Made by a program: the position numbers and the translations under genes. 64,000 nt of DNA from Pestalotiopsis fici W106-1 (Eukaryota > Ascomycota > Sordariomycetes > Amphisphaeriales > Sporocadaceae), in assembly GCF_000516985.1 (NCBI RefSeq), contig NW_006917094.1, positions 1,922,001 through 1,986,000 on the forward strand. Reading direction: 5' to 3'. Numbering within the stretch: the stretch's first letter is position 1; each line of letters opens with the position of its first letter. The notes under the pieces were generated by a model. That model was not told where the DNA came from and did no database searches. It was given only the letters and a program-made list of their open reading frames with translations. Shown one piece after another: positions 11,160 to 21,927 of this stretch.

Positions 11160-13030
11160 GCTGGGCGAGATGACAATTGGATAATGGAATCAAATTGACA
11201 CTATTCTTTCCGCCAAGGTAATTGGATGCCTCGAAGTAAAAGCTAAAAACAGTGTTGTTGAAAGATGGGACGGAACGAGGAACTGTTGAAGATTGGTGGC
11301 CGGTGACTTCGGGTGTTTAACAACCAAAGTGAAATATTGCGCGCACAGACGACTAGGGCCGTTTCGAAACACTGCAAGAAACAGAAGAGCGGAAGAGGAA
11401 GGGATTCGTTGTTGTTGCCCCGATAAAAACGCGATCAATGCGAAAGGGAAAGGGGAGAAAAACGGATTGAAACCTCGAGAAAAATGGTCTATTCGGGAGA
11501 TTTATTATCTGCTGCTGACTGGTCAAAAGTTTTGCCCCTCGATAAAGTCCCTGACTTCTGGCCGGTAGGTAAGATGCATTCCAGCTGCGGCGCTCGGCAT
11601 CGCGCCATCTTACTGCTACCGCCCCCATGTTGAGCCGCTCTTTAGCCCAATCAGCGGGTGACTGTTAGAAAGCACCCACAACATATTCTCCGCTCCCGCC
11701 GAGCTTCCGTCTCTCAGTGGGGGAGTATCAACGGTCGAGCCGAGGCCGAGGTGATAAGATCAGTCTGATCAATTCGAGACCCCCGGCATGGGCGTATTCG
11801 CCTATTAGCTTGCGCCTCTATCAGGTTGCTTTTCCCGTCAGTGGAAACATCACGACTGAAACAGGTCCTGGCCCCAGGAAGCAGTGTTACTCCTCGTCGG
11901 AGATAGCTGTTAGTACTATTTGAAAGGGCGCACAAGCTGTCGTTCACCTGTCCGCATAAACGATTTGCACAACGTAGCTGCCAATATACCTAGGCTTGTG
12001 TCATCTTGAACTCACTCATCGCATGTGGTGCTCGCTAGGTCTGATGTCAGACTGGCGGACTTGCTATATCATAACTTTATGGCCGTATCAGTACCTCTAG
12101 GATGGATCAAACTACTGAAACATAGATGACAAGAATAAAAAGTGCGCTCTTTCAAAAGTGAGCTGCATTTTGGATGCGTATAGTCATGTCGAAGCAGGAT
12201 GAATAACTATGTCTCCGACTCTACCACTTTGGCTCTCACAGATCAGCTTTGTCTTTGACTTCAAGGCAAGAATAACACAAATCGACACAGGAGTCAAGAT
12301 AAAAGCCAAAATGTAGCTTCTACACCAGGTTGTGCTCCTTCTAACTTGTGTAAATAAGCAATCGGAATGGACATATGGATAGATGCATGTCTTTGATATG
12401 CTTCCTTGTGCAAATATCAAATATTATTCGTACATGGGTATTTGTCAAACAAATCACTATAAAAGCCAGTACAAAGTTGCCCAATGCTCGGGTGACACAA
12501 AGTATTGGCACATAGTAGAGATTTGATTCTTCTCCAGCTTCTGCTATAGATATTGATACTCGTGCTTATTCTATCTCGCCATGGGCCCTGTCTTCTCTAT
12601 CTGGCAGCCCTCGTAAGACCCCATATCTCGTAGCTTTTGAGCCTGCAAAAGGCTGCAGGTCTCCCTTGTCTTAGATTCTGCTACATTTTCCTCGTCACTC
12701 AAGGCATGACCCGAAAAGGTGTGGATATTGACCTGCCCCATTCTCTCGGTTGATCTCTTCGACTTCTTGAAGTGACCCTCAAGGGATCAAAGGGGTCACT
12801 GCTTTCGGAACGCATTCCGCTTGATAATCGCTGGGAGGCACACTCTGCTCAAAAGGTCAGGTCTGTAACATGGGATATTTCAGTCACCATCTCTCCATTC
12901 TTTTTGTGATCATCAAAACCAAGCATTGTAATTAAACCCCCTTTCAAACGCCGGACCTGATGCATTACATACACGCATGAACGACCAACGCCAGAACTCA
13001 TTGACCATTATCAAGAGACTGACGGCAAAT
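11160..13030. other. intergenic: HEM2 promoter and eIF3i 3' region
   Basis: 1.9 kb between two reverse-strand genes. The left part is the HEM2 promoter, with CCAAT-like boxes at 11292-11296 and 11644-11648. The right part must contain the eIF3i 3' UTR. A TATA-like CTATAAAAGCC at 12457-12467 precedes a weak mini-gene candidate listed separately. A tRNA-like TTCGAGACC near 11773 could not be folded into a cloverleaf. Nothing else seen. Confidence 0.45.
12581..12753 (+). CDS. possible very short spliced ORF (36 aa), unrecognised
   Basis: A TATA-like CTATAAAAGCC at 12457-12467 is followed after about 115 bp by an ATG in good context (tcgccATGGGC). Ten codons run to a GTAAGA donor at 12613. A pyrimidine-rich acceptor (cttgtcTTAG) ends at 12674, and exon 12675-12753 closes in frame with TGA. 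The 36-residue product has no features I recognise, and I see no clear branch point in the 62-nt intron. It could equally be a noncoding transcript or chance. Listed only because promoter, start and splice signals line up. Confidence 0.15.
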
Positions 13031-14240
13031 TTATGCCGCCAGCTTTCTCTCGAGCTCTCTCTCAACCTCGTACTTGAAGTCGAAGAAGTTCTTATCAAAG
13101 TGGTGGACACGCACGTATCCGTCCTCACCACCACTGGCGTAGCCCTTGCCGGTAGGGTCGCAGGCGACGGTGTTGAGGGGACCGAAGTGACCACGCACAC
13201 GGCCGACCTCGTCCTCGAAGATCTTGTGGTAGAAACGGGCCTCGAATTTACCCTGACGGGCAGAGGTAGTGGTGACATCCATGGCAGCTTGACCACCACC
13301 GAGGATGACGAGATCCTTCTTGGGGGCGATTGAGGCGCTGTTGAGGGGTGTATCGGCGGGGTACGTCTTCAAGATCTCCAGGTCTCTAACTGCGATCAAG
13401 CGAGCTGTCTTGTCCTTGGAGGCGGTGATGAAGTAAGTTCGGTCGGGGCCCCATTGCAAGTCCGTCACTTGCATGTTGAGCTCGTGGACAGGGAGGTTGT
13501 CAAGCTGTTCGCCAGTCTACGAATCATGTGTCAGCAACTTTTTCTTGCCGCTCCGTGTCTCTTGCGCGTGGAAATTGTCCTTACCTTGCCGTCGTACTTG
13601 GACACACTACCGTCTTCGTGACCAGCCAGAATGTACTTGCCCAGATAACTCCATCCAGCAACGGTAGCCTTGCTCTCGTCGCACACAATGGTCAACTCTC
13701 TCTCGTCACTCTGCTCGGCATCGACGTCGGGGTTAATGTTGAGGACGACGATCGAACCCAGGTGACCCATACGCTTCTCCGTCACACCGAGCAGCTTGCT
13801 GCCGTCGGGGCTGAACTCGACGCGCTTGATGGCTGTCGGGAACTCCCAGGTCTTGAGCAGGCGGCCGGTCTTGATCTCCCAGAGTCTGATGGTGTTGTCG
13901 GCACTGCCGGAGGCGATCATGGTGCTTGTCGGCTCGACGTCGACGGTCCAGATGGCACCGACGTGGCCCTTGTATGTTCCGAGACGCTCGCCATTGTGCG
14001 AGAACCACACGCAAATCTGTTGATCCTTGGAGACGGAGAAGAGCAGGTCGCCGTCGGGGTTGAACCTGGGATCTGGTCAGTATTGAGCGATGCGGGCATG
14101 GTGGGGTCAGTGCAAGTCTGTCGCGCGTACTTGATTTGGGTCAGAGCACGCTCCTGAAGGACTTGTTAGCAAGATAATCCAGCGAAAATCAGGGGAAGTG
14201 CGCGGTAACGTACATGACCGGAAAGAAGAATAGGTCTCAT
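13031..14240 (-). CDS. TIF34: eukaryotic translation initiation factor 3 subunit i (WD40)
   Basis: Four exons in phase: 14214-14240, 14131-14153, 13585-14065 and 13031-13516, giving 338 residues, the normal length of eIF3i. The first two exons are very short (9 codons, then 23 nt). The protein starts [23 protein letters not shown] and shows successive WD40 blades ([82 protein letters not shown]). It is a beta-propeller subunit of the cytosolic eIF3 complex that helps recruit the 40S ribosome and mRNA. The C-terminus [17 protein letters not shown] is the helical tail that contacts eIF3b in the known complex. Assignment is very secure. Confidence 0.95.
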
Positions 14241-15463
14241 CTTTGCGGTTGTGCTGTGTTTGTGATGGGGCTGATGCTGCTCTCTCTCCCCTTCCGTCAG
14301 TCAAAAGTTCGCGAGAGTTTTGCAAGTATTTTGGTGGACGAGGGGCACACGGGAGCTTTTTGCCGATAATTTCCCGCAGAGTAGCACTACCACCAGCTGC
14401 AAGCACCACTGGCTGCGAGCGAATACGTACCGGTACACTTTTTAGGACAATGCTTGAAGGAAACCAGTTCTAAATGTTCCCCGGATTTCTTTTTCTGTAG
14501 ACGAAGGCGACTGCAGCCTTCTTATTTCTATTTCGCCTATGTACTTTAAATGTAATGGTCCGCAGTGAACCTATTTTGGGCATCTTGTGCCACTCACTGT
14601 ATGCTGGCCCATCTTGTGACTCGACCACTAAAACCTATAGGCTTCCAATGTTGAGTCACCGCGAGCATGTATGCGCCAAAGGCAATTTGCTGTGCTATGT
14701 TATTCTGCAATGCCAGGGCTTCTGCTCCACATATAGTAGACTTACGTACGGAGTCGCGTCGACTACGGTGAGTTGCAAGCCGAATTTTCCCATCATTACA
14801 GAGCATCCATCATACATTATGTAGTGTACCTGGTCAGTCGGCTGTCCTCGTGTACAATTGGATTTTCGTTACGAGAACGCCGATAAATCGCCGTTGGACC
14901 AAGGGAATTAATTGTCTGCACGGATAATTGCTTTCTCATGAGGCGGTGACTTTTGCAACAAAGCCTTCTTGTTTTCCCCTTCATGACGATTCAACACGTC
15001 CTGGGGATATATTCAGTGATAATCCTTTCATTTCACCGCGCTGGTCTCCAGCCTACTACTAGTCAGTTATATTTGATGAACCGTCGGCCGCACTGAGAGT
15101 GACAACCAGCATCTGGCGCTATTACACGGGCCCATAGCGTCAATTTCTCTGATAGACACCGTGAGCCAATACAGCCCTAAAATGCTGGTGGCCTAGGTAC
15201 ATGCTGATGAGTTATCCAGAGAGAAATCTTGACACACTCGAGTGAGTCATTTCGTCGATCAGTGCTGTCGTCAGTACAATACTAGTACTGTATCGAGACA
15301 GTTCCATACACTGCAGCAGCGCATAGAGCAGTCGTTGGCGATACATACTACGTGCCTATCAACTAGAGGCGGTCCCTGCAGGATTTTGATTCGCGAGTCA
15401 TAGGCACCACGCGCCAAAGAGGACCCTGGCGGCAGAAGGAGGAAAAAAAATTTGTTTACAAAG
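14241..15463. other. divergent promoter region of eIF3i and C1-THF synthase
   Basis: 1.2 kb between divergently transcribed housekeeping genes. I see no tRNA, repeat or supported coding exon. Reading frames present are short and without family features. Confidence 0.4.
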
Positions 15464-18400
15464 ATGACTTTGACAACCAGTGTTCGGCATGGAATTGTCC
15501 CCTCCTCGACACCATCAAATCTGAATCCGATCCTGCGAATGTCAGGACAACAGCGATTGGCACAGTCTGCAGGCTTGCGGCTCATAACACCTGCGCCTGC
15601 TACTGTTGGACTTGGCAGCAACAGCAGACTTCGAAGTGTCGCACTCGCCCGTGCCTATTCATCATCGGCTCAGTCTCCGGTGTACGGCCCCCGAAAAACA
15701 ACCGTCTGCAGGTCAAGGTACGTCAAATAGTAGGTGGTAGCAGCCGCTGCAGCAGCACCACCAGGCCCATCCACTCCCTTGGAAAGAGATTCCCACGGCC
15801 TCCTTCCCGATGCGATGCGCCCACACCAACTTTATTCGGCGCCATCGCCAGGGCTGACAATCTAATCTCGAATTCTCATTCTCTCCAGTTCAACTTCAAA
15901 AAAGTGTCGTCTGCTAACCCGACACTTTATTACAGCCCTGCATCGTTATCGAGCAGCCCTTTCTCAACCCACTGCCGTATTCGGCCTGTTCCTACTACTT
16001 CTACTCATTTTGTCAATTCCTCATCCTCTTCTTTCGTACCCCACCGCAACTTTTCGTGCAGCTACCCCGCCATGGGTGCACAAAGGCTTGATGGTAACGC
16101 CATCGCGAAGGCCATTCGTGAGAGGCTCGCATCCGAGATCGCTGAGAAGCAGAAGCTCAACCCTCGATACAACCCATGCCTCAAGATCATCCAAGGTGTG
16201 TTCCAGCAGACTCGTCGGCCTCCATTGACCATATGAGAATGCTAATTCAACGTCTTTGCAGTTGGTGAACGACCAGACTCTTGTATGTCTCTTCATGAGA
16301 TGCGATAATGTCATCGCTGCCCTCAATGTATTTCTAGCTCTAATTTTGTTCCAGCGACCTATGTGCGTATGAAGCTTAAGGCTGCTTCCGAGGTGCGTAG
16401 CGTTTTGTCTGCAATTGACTTCCTTCATGCCTTCTAATGCGTTGCTACATAGGCAAACATCAGCTGTGACAAGCTCGAGTTTCCGGAGTCCGTGACTGAG
16501 GCCGAGCTGCTGGCCCAGCTACACCAGCTCAACAACGACCCTGCAGTCAACGGAATTCTCGTGCAACTGCCTCTGCCCAAGCACATCAATGAGTATGCCA
16601 TCACTTCTGCTGTTGCCGATGACAAGGATGTCGACGGATTTGGCACCAACAACATTGGTGAGCTGGCCAAGAAGGGCGGCCAGCCTCTCTTTATTCCCTG
16701 CACTCCCAAGGGTATCATGGTTCTGCTTGAGGAGGCAGGTGTTGAGCTAAAGGGCAAGTACGCTGTCGTCCTCGGACGCAGTGATATTGTTGGTAGCCCC
16801 GTCAGCTACCTGCTCAAGAACGCCGACGCTACCGTCACGGTCTGCCACTCTAGAACTCAGGATCTGCAAGAGCACCTGAAGAAGGCCGACATTGTCGTGG
16901 CAGCGATCGGCAAGGCCAAGTTTGTCAAGGGAGAGTGGCTCAAGCCCGGTGCCGTTGTCATTGACGTCGGAACCAACTACATTGAGGACAGCACCAAGAA
17001 GAGCGGTCAAGCTTTGGTTGGCGATGTCGACTACGCCTCTGCTTCCGAGGTTGCCTCCGTCATCACTCCCGTCCCAGGTGGTGTCGGCCCAATGACTGTC
17101 GCCATGTTGTTGCAGAACGTCGTCGACTCTGCCAACACCTACCTCGCCAGGCAGAAGCAGCGACACATTGTGCCACTCCCGCTCCACCTCAAGGAGCCTG
17201 TTCCTTCGGACATTGAAGTGTCGAGGGCGCAAGTCCCCAAGCACATCACCAAGATCGCCGAGGAGGTCGGCATCTCGGCCCATGAACTGGAGCCGTACGG
17301 ATCATACAAGGCCAAGGTCGATCTGGGCTTGCTCAAGCGTTTGGAGCACAGGAAAAATGGTCGTTATGTTGTCGTGACTGGCATCACGCCCACCCCATTG
17401 GGTGAGGGCAAATCCACCACCACCATGGGTCTCGCACAAGCTCTTGGCGCGCATCTCAACCGTCTTACCTTTGCCAATGTCCGGCAGCCCAGCCAGGGTC
17501 CCACTTTCGGAATCAAGGGTGGCGCTGCTGGCGGTGGCTACAGTCAGGTTATCCCTATGGATGAGTTCAACCTGCACTTGACTGGCGATATCCACGCCAT
17601 CACCGCAGCCAACAATTTGCTTGCAGCTGCCATTGAGACTCGTATCTTCCACGAGAACACACAAAAGGATGGCCCGCTCTACCGCCGTCTCGTACCTGCC
17701 AAGAATGGCACGAGAAAGTTTGCTCCTGTCATGTTCCGACGCCTGAAGAAGCTCGGCATTGACAAGACGAACCCCGATGATTTGACCGAGGAGGAGATCA
17801 GCCGCTTTGCACGATTGGATATTGACCCCGAGACCATCACCTGGAGACGAGTTCTCGATGTCAACGACCGTCACCTTCGTGGCATCACTGTCGGTACTGC
17901 CCCTACTGAGAAGGGTCAAGTGCGCGAGACTGGCTTTGACATTTCTGTCGCAAGTGAGTGCATGGCCATTCTCGCCATGAGCACCGATCTCGCAGACATG
18001 AGGGAGCGCCTGGGTCGCATGGTGGTTGCCACCTCTCGCGCAGGTGAGCCCGTTACCTGCGACGACCTTGGTGCTGGCGGTGCTCTTACTGCATTGATGA
18101 AGGATGCTATCAAGCCCAACTTGATGCAAACTCTTGAAGGTACTCCAGTGTTTGTGCACGCCGGACCTTTTGCCAACATTTCGATTGGCAACAGCTCAAT
18201 CATTGCCGACAGACTTGCCCTCAAGCTGACTGGCACTGAGCCCGATGAGGACCACAATGCCAAGGCTGGCTTTACCGTCACAGAAGCAGGATTCGACTTC
18301 ACCATGGGCGGCGAGCGCTTCTTCAACATCAAGTGTCGCACTTCTGGCCTCGTACCTGACGTTGTCGTCATTGTCGCTACCGTTCGTGCCTTGAAGGTTC

Positions 18401-19089
18401 ACGGTGGTGGTCCCCCGATCACACCCGGTGCTCCCCTCAACGCCGTTTACAAGGAAGAAAGCGTCGAGTATGTGCGCAACGGTTGTGTCAACCTGGCGAA
18501 GCACATTCAGAATGCCAAGAGCTTTGGCGTTCCCGTTGTGGTTGCTGTCAACAAATTCGCTACCGACACCGATGCCGAGATCGCCGCTGTCCGCGAGGAA
18601 GCAATCAAGGCTGGTGCTGAAGACGCCATCTTGGCTAACCACTGGGCCGAGGGTGGCAAGGGTGCTGTCGACTTGGCAAAGGGTGTCATTGCTGCCTCAG
18701 AGAAGCCCAAGGACTACAAGCTCACATATGAGCTTGATGGAAGCGTCCAGACTCGCATGGAGGCCATCTGCCAGAAGATGTACGGTGCCTCGGCCGTCGA
18801 GTTCTCTGAGCTCGCCCAGAAGAAGGTTGATACGTATACAAAACAGGGCTACGGCAACTTGCCCATCTGTGTAGCAAAGACGCAGTACTCGCTGAGTCAC
18901 GATGCTGAACTCAAGGGAGCTCCTACTGGTTTTACTGTTCCCATCAGAGACGTCAGGATGGCCGCCGGTGCTGGATATCTTTACGCTCTTGCTGCGGACA
19001 TTCAGACCATCCCAGGCCTTCCCACTGCACCCGGATATCTGAACGTGGACGTGGATACCGAGACTGGCGAGATTGACGGTCTCTTTTAG
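15464..19089 (+). CDS. C-1-tetrahydrofolate synthase (trifunctional), with a predicted mitochondrial presequence exon
   Basis: The core protein starts at ATG 16072 and uses exons 16072-16195, 16262-16282, 16355-16392 and 16453-19089, giving 939 residues, close to yeast ADE3/MIS1. The N-terminal dehydrogenase/cyclohydrolase part has the catalytic YxxxK (TYVRMK), [15 protein letters not shown] and [10 protein letters not shown]. The formyl-THF synthetase part has the P-loop [27 protein letters not shown] and the end TGEIDGLF. It interconverts one-carbon folates for purine, thymidylate and formyl-Met synthesis. An upstream exon 15464-15717 ends at GTACGT. Joined to an acceptor at 15935 (branch GCTAACC, TTTATTACAG), it adds 130 in-frame residues, Arg/Ser-rich and without any Asp or Glu, like a mitochondrial targeting sequence. 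The listed start is this long form; the cytosolic form would start at 16072. Confidence 0.9.
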
Positions 19090-19128
19090 AGAAACCACGA
19101 CTACGAGGAAGTGAGACCTGTCATAGCC

Positions 19129-19398
19129 ATGGAAGAAACCGAAGACGAAAGCTTCTCGGACAACTCCCAGAGTAGGACTATGCACAGCACTGATGACTCC
19201 TCGGAGAAATCGAGACAACGGGTCTCAGCAATTGAGTCTCTGAGGGCTCATTTGAAGGAGCTTGGAATAGGTCAACGACGCGGTCCCATTGGTAGAAGTC
19301 CCGTATCCTTGAACTCCGAGGATGACGAGTCTCCTAAGCCCCAGACACCAGACTTTCGACAGCTGCTCCGACGACTATTTGGCGGCTCACCTGGATGA
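19129..19398 (+). CDS. small acidic/serine-rich ORF behind the C1-THF synthase stop, function unknown
   Basis: An 89-codon ORF begins at ATG 19129, only 39 nt after the TAG of C1-THF synthase, and lies in the same reading frame; that frame has no further stop from 19090 to the TGA at 19396-19398. The product is Ser/Glu/Asp-rich at first, then has a likely helix (SAIESLRAHLKELGIG), a basic GQRRGPIGRSP segment and an end FRQLLRRLFGG. I do not recognise a family. The preceding gene ends with the conserved GEIDGLF, so the TAG is the true stop for the enzyme. The ORF could be an independent small gene, a readthrough extension, or chance (about 1% for this length at random). Confidence 0.35.
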   Translation: MEETEDESFSDNSQSRTMHSTDDSSEKSRQRVSAIESLRAHLKELGIGQRRGPIGRSPVSLNSEDDESPKPQTPDFRQLLRRLFGGSPG

Positions 19399-20387
19399 AC
19401 ACATGGTAGAAGTCTTGTTTTATTTTATTTTTCTCTAGATTTGTTCTCTCAACAGAACTCCGGAAACAGCTCTTAACAGCGAATTGGCGATGTGGTAAAT
19501 GCATTCCCAGCGAGGGACTCGGAGCAACTGGTGTTCAACCCTGGGCATTTGATACCTTCAACGGCGGATAAAAAGGGGAAAATTTTGGATTTCTTTTTTT
19601 TGTGTATGTTTACCTTCAATAATGATCAAGATAAAGACTGCAGCGAACATCGATGCATAGAATAGACAGAAAGTTGTCAACCCGCACTAGGACCACGGTT
19701 TGTTTTATTGTTTCTGACATGGTACCACGAATAATGCTTGTCGACACGTAAAGGGCACTGTGAGGCTATTCCCGAACCAGGACTGTTGATTTGTACAACA
19801 TGATCAGCAGCAGCAAGTGGCAAGAACCAAATAAGCAAAGGTCTGAATTGATGTGTACTCAACTTGAATAGGTATCTACCATCTTAAAAACAACAAGTCC
19901 GAGGATTTCCACGCGGCATGCAGGTGGTAGAACCTAGGTAACCTAGGTAGGTAGTCTCCCACGAAGCAGTCATCTTATCCACATTGAAGTCTTGAGGCTC
20001 CCAATTTCGATCTTCGTGTTGACCATATATACCATGACATTGGAACGAGACTGCTATTCAAATGTCTGTCCATTTGCAAAATTACCCAGGTACCTACTTT
20101 GTCTTCCAAAAACCTCACCACTGGTCGCTGGTGGACCCGCTTTTTCCGCACTTCTTTGAGCGGCCACTGAGACTGCACCTTTTTGAAACTGGAAGGCAAC
20201 TGCAAACTCACACCAACACCAGGGCAACGTACAGAGTACCTCGACTTCCACACAATCTGGCCCAGGGAGCAGTTTCTGCGAGCACTTCCAAGAAGAGATC
20301 AAATCAGTCTCATAATTATCCAAATCAACAAGACGCAAGAAGGCAAGAAAGCTCGTCCCCCTCTGATTCAAGAGATGACTCGACATC
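19399..20387. other. intergenic between C1-THF synthase and F-box gene
   Basis: About 1 kb. It holds the CCTAGGT repeat listed separately. A reverse-strand frame at 19677-19862 starts with TTG, not ATG, and was not accepted. Promoter of the F-box gene lies at the right end. Nothing else seen. Confidence 0.4.
19929..19951. repeat. CCTAGGT short repeat
   Basis: Two copies of AACCTAGGT stand in tandem, followed by AGGTAG. Short CCTAGGTA-type runs are common in intergenic DNA of many ascomycetes; similar fragments (GGTAGGT, GTAGGTGATGTAGG) occur near 32880-32915. No function is known to me. Confidence 0.4.
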
Positions 20388-21290
20388 ATGGCTAGGCTGT
20401 CAGACCTGCCTGCAGAGCTATTCGACGCCATCCTGGAGCATCTCTACATTGTCGACCTTTGGACTCTCCTCTTATCTCAGTCAACCAGCAGACGCTTCCG
20501 CAGAGTCGTTCAGTTGATTCTCTCAAGATCAAACCTCCCGTACACTGAGCAAGTGACAGATGAGGATGAGGATGACGATGACGATGACGGCAGTAGCTAC
20601 TGGTGCTCCTATGATATCAATGTGATGCTGTGGCGCAATTTCAATTATATCTTTAGGCCTACCAGCTGTTTCACGGTCGAAGAGATAGAGCAGCAGAATA
20701 ATTACTACCTCACCATTGTTGGTAATCGCGCGCTTTCCTTCCAACGTCTTCGTTGGGTCAAGGAGGATCACTCGCGGCAGGCGTACCTTCGCCCGGAGGC
20801 AAGTTGGCGACATCTCACTATAGCTCGGCCCTGTCAGAAGAAGCCTTTTACGCGATTGGAGATCATTAGGTCGTACACCAGTGACGAGCATGGCGACGAG
20901 GTTGAGTACCTCCGCCTCGACCTCCTCGACCAAGGCATTCTCACCATGGGCTTGTTGTACGATACGCTCCTCAGCGATATGGTCCACTTTGGCAACAACA
21001 CCGGCGGTTGGGTGCTGCATAGAGGCGTGCGGCTACGCAATTATGATCTTCTTCTCGAATACGAATGCTTCGTCATTAATGATGATGAGCTTCTAGATCT
21101 CGGTCCAGACAGCCAGCAGTGCGCTATTCTCCACATCGAAGGTGCTGCGGTAGAGGCAGATACGGAAGTGGAATCTTGGACCGTTAATCACGACTGGACG
21201 CCATCAATGATAGAGCCTGATCGGATTCGCTTTCTGAATTGGGACGGAGAGCACGTGTCGGAATCTACAATCAAAACGCACCTGCAATGA
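20388..21290 (+). CDS. F-box domain protein
   Basis: Single exon, 300 residues. The first 45 residues match an F-box: LSDLPAELFDAILEHLYIVDLWTLLLSQSTSRRFRRVV has the usual L-P-x-E-L...I...L pattern. An acidic run (TDEDEDDDDDDG) follows. The rest, about residues 70-300, has no repeats such as LRR or WD40 that I can see, and contains several Trp/Tyr-rich segments. F-box proteins link Skp1 of an SCF ubiquitin ligase to a substrate through the C-terminal part; the substrate here is unknown. Fungal genomes carry many such fast-evolving F-box genes. Start chosen at ATG 20388, which gives the complete F-box. Confidence 0.75.
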   Translation: MARLSDLPAELFDAILEHLYIVDLWTLLLSQSTSRRFRRVVQLILSRSNLPYTEQVTDEDEDDDDDDGSSYWCSYDINVMLWRNFNYIFRPTSCFTVEEIEQQNNYYLTIVGNRALSFQRLRWVKEDHSRQAYLRPEASWRHLTIARPCQKKPFTRLEIIRSYTSDEHGDEVEYLRLDLLDQGILTMGLLYDTLLSDMVHFGNNTGGWVLHRGVRLRNYDLLLEYECFVINDDELLDLGPDSQQCAILHIEGAAVEADTEVESWTVNHDWTPSMIEPDRIRFLNWDGEHVSESTIKTHLQ

Positions 21291-21537
21291 AGACTTGGTG
21301 GGCCGGATAGTGGCACGATGAACTTAATCTTAAGGACGAGAGGTCGGACTATAGCAAGACGGACTTTGAGATGGATACCAAGTGGCTGCTTTCACATCGT
21401 GGTTTTCATGTCTTCCCGGACTGTCAACCTTGAAGTGAACATGCCCAACCAGGTGGATGAGCAAGCCACACAGATCATGGAGCATCGAACCTCTCTTTAG
21501 GCTTCCAAGCTTCTATGCCATAACGGAAAATGAGATC

Positions 21538-21927
21538 TTAGGCTTTGGAGTTGGCTAGGGCCACCTGGATGGCATCGCTGCCTCTGGCGGCGCCAGGAAA
21601 ACACAAAAATACTACAGCATAACCTTGTTTTCCAAGTACCACCGACTTCATGCTTTCTCCGATGGCCAACTCGGCCAGATCGCCTGTGTTATTTCGGCGT
21701 ACTTCTTTGCTGCAAGAGAAATAGAAAGTTAGCATATATATAAAGGCCAGCCCATGATTTGACTTGCACTGCTTCTACCATTTCTCTACTCATTCCATCA
21801 TGACTTACTTGTTCAATCCTTTTGTCAGCAAGATGCATGTTCCTTTCTGGTCGTCTACCGTCAGTGCGATGTTTGAGGTCGTTTGGGTCATTTGTTTTGT
21901 GACGATGGCGCTCCTTTTCCTGGCCAT
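21538..21927 (-). CDS. small spliced gene (96 aa), unrecognised
   Basis: Exons 21809-21927 and 21538-21709 join in phase to 96 residues. The intron 21710-21808 is textbook: donor GTAAGT, branch GCTAAC, then TTTCTATTTCTCTTGCAG. The ATG at 21927 has good context (gcagcATGGCC); a second ATG lies 12 codons on. The product starts MARKRSAIVTKQ, includes TVDDQKGTCILLTKGLNNKE and ends GSDAIQVALANSKA. No signal peptide or membrane segment is evident and I know no family. Exon 1 overlaps, antisense, the start of the forward acidic ORF, so at least one call may be wrong. The intron is the main support. Confidence 0.45.
21736..21750 (+). promoter_or_regulatory. TATA-like box upstream of the acidic membrane-protein ORF
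   Basis: ATATATATAAAGG lies about 55 bp upstream of ATG 21800 in forward orientation. The same bases sit in the intron of the reverse-strand small gene just before its branch point, so the match may be incidental. Confidence 0.3.

Noticed and set aside
11740..11800. tRNA-like TTCGAGACC box
   Set aside because: No matching acceptor and anticodon arms could be drawn around it.
17302..18159. 285-codon reverse frame within C1-THF synthase
   Set aside because: Antisense shadow of a strongly conserved coding exon with biased codon use; no family features of its own.
19043..19089. Intron that would skip the C1-THF synthase stop
   Set aside because: It would remove the conserved C-terminal residues ending GEIDGLF, and the donor is poor.
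19677..19862. 61-codon reverse frame resembling a small secreted protein
   Set aside because: The apparent start is TTG; no ATG gives a signal peptide.
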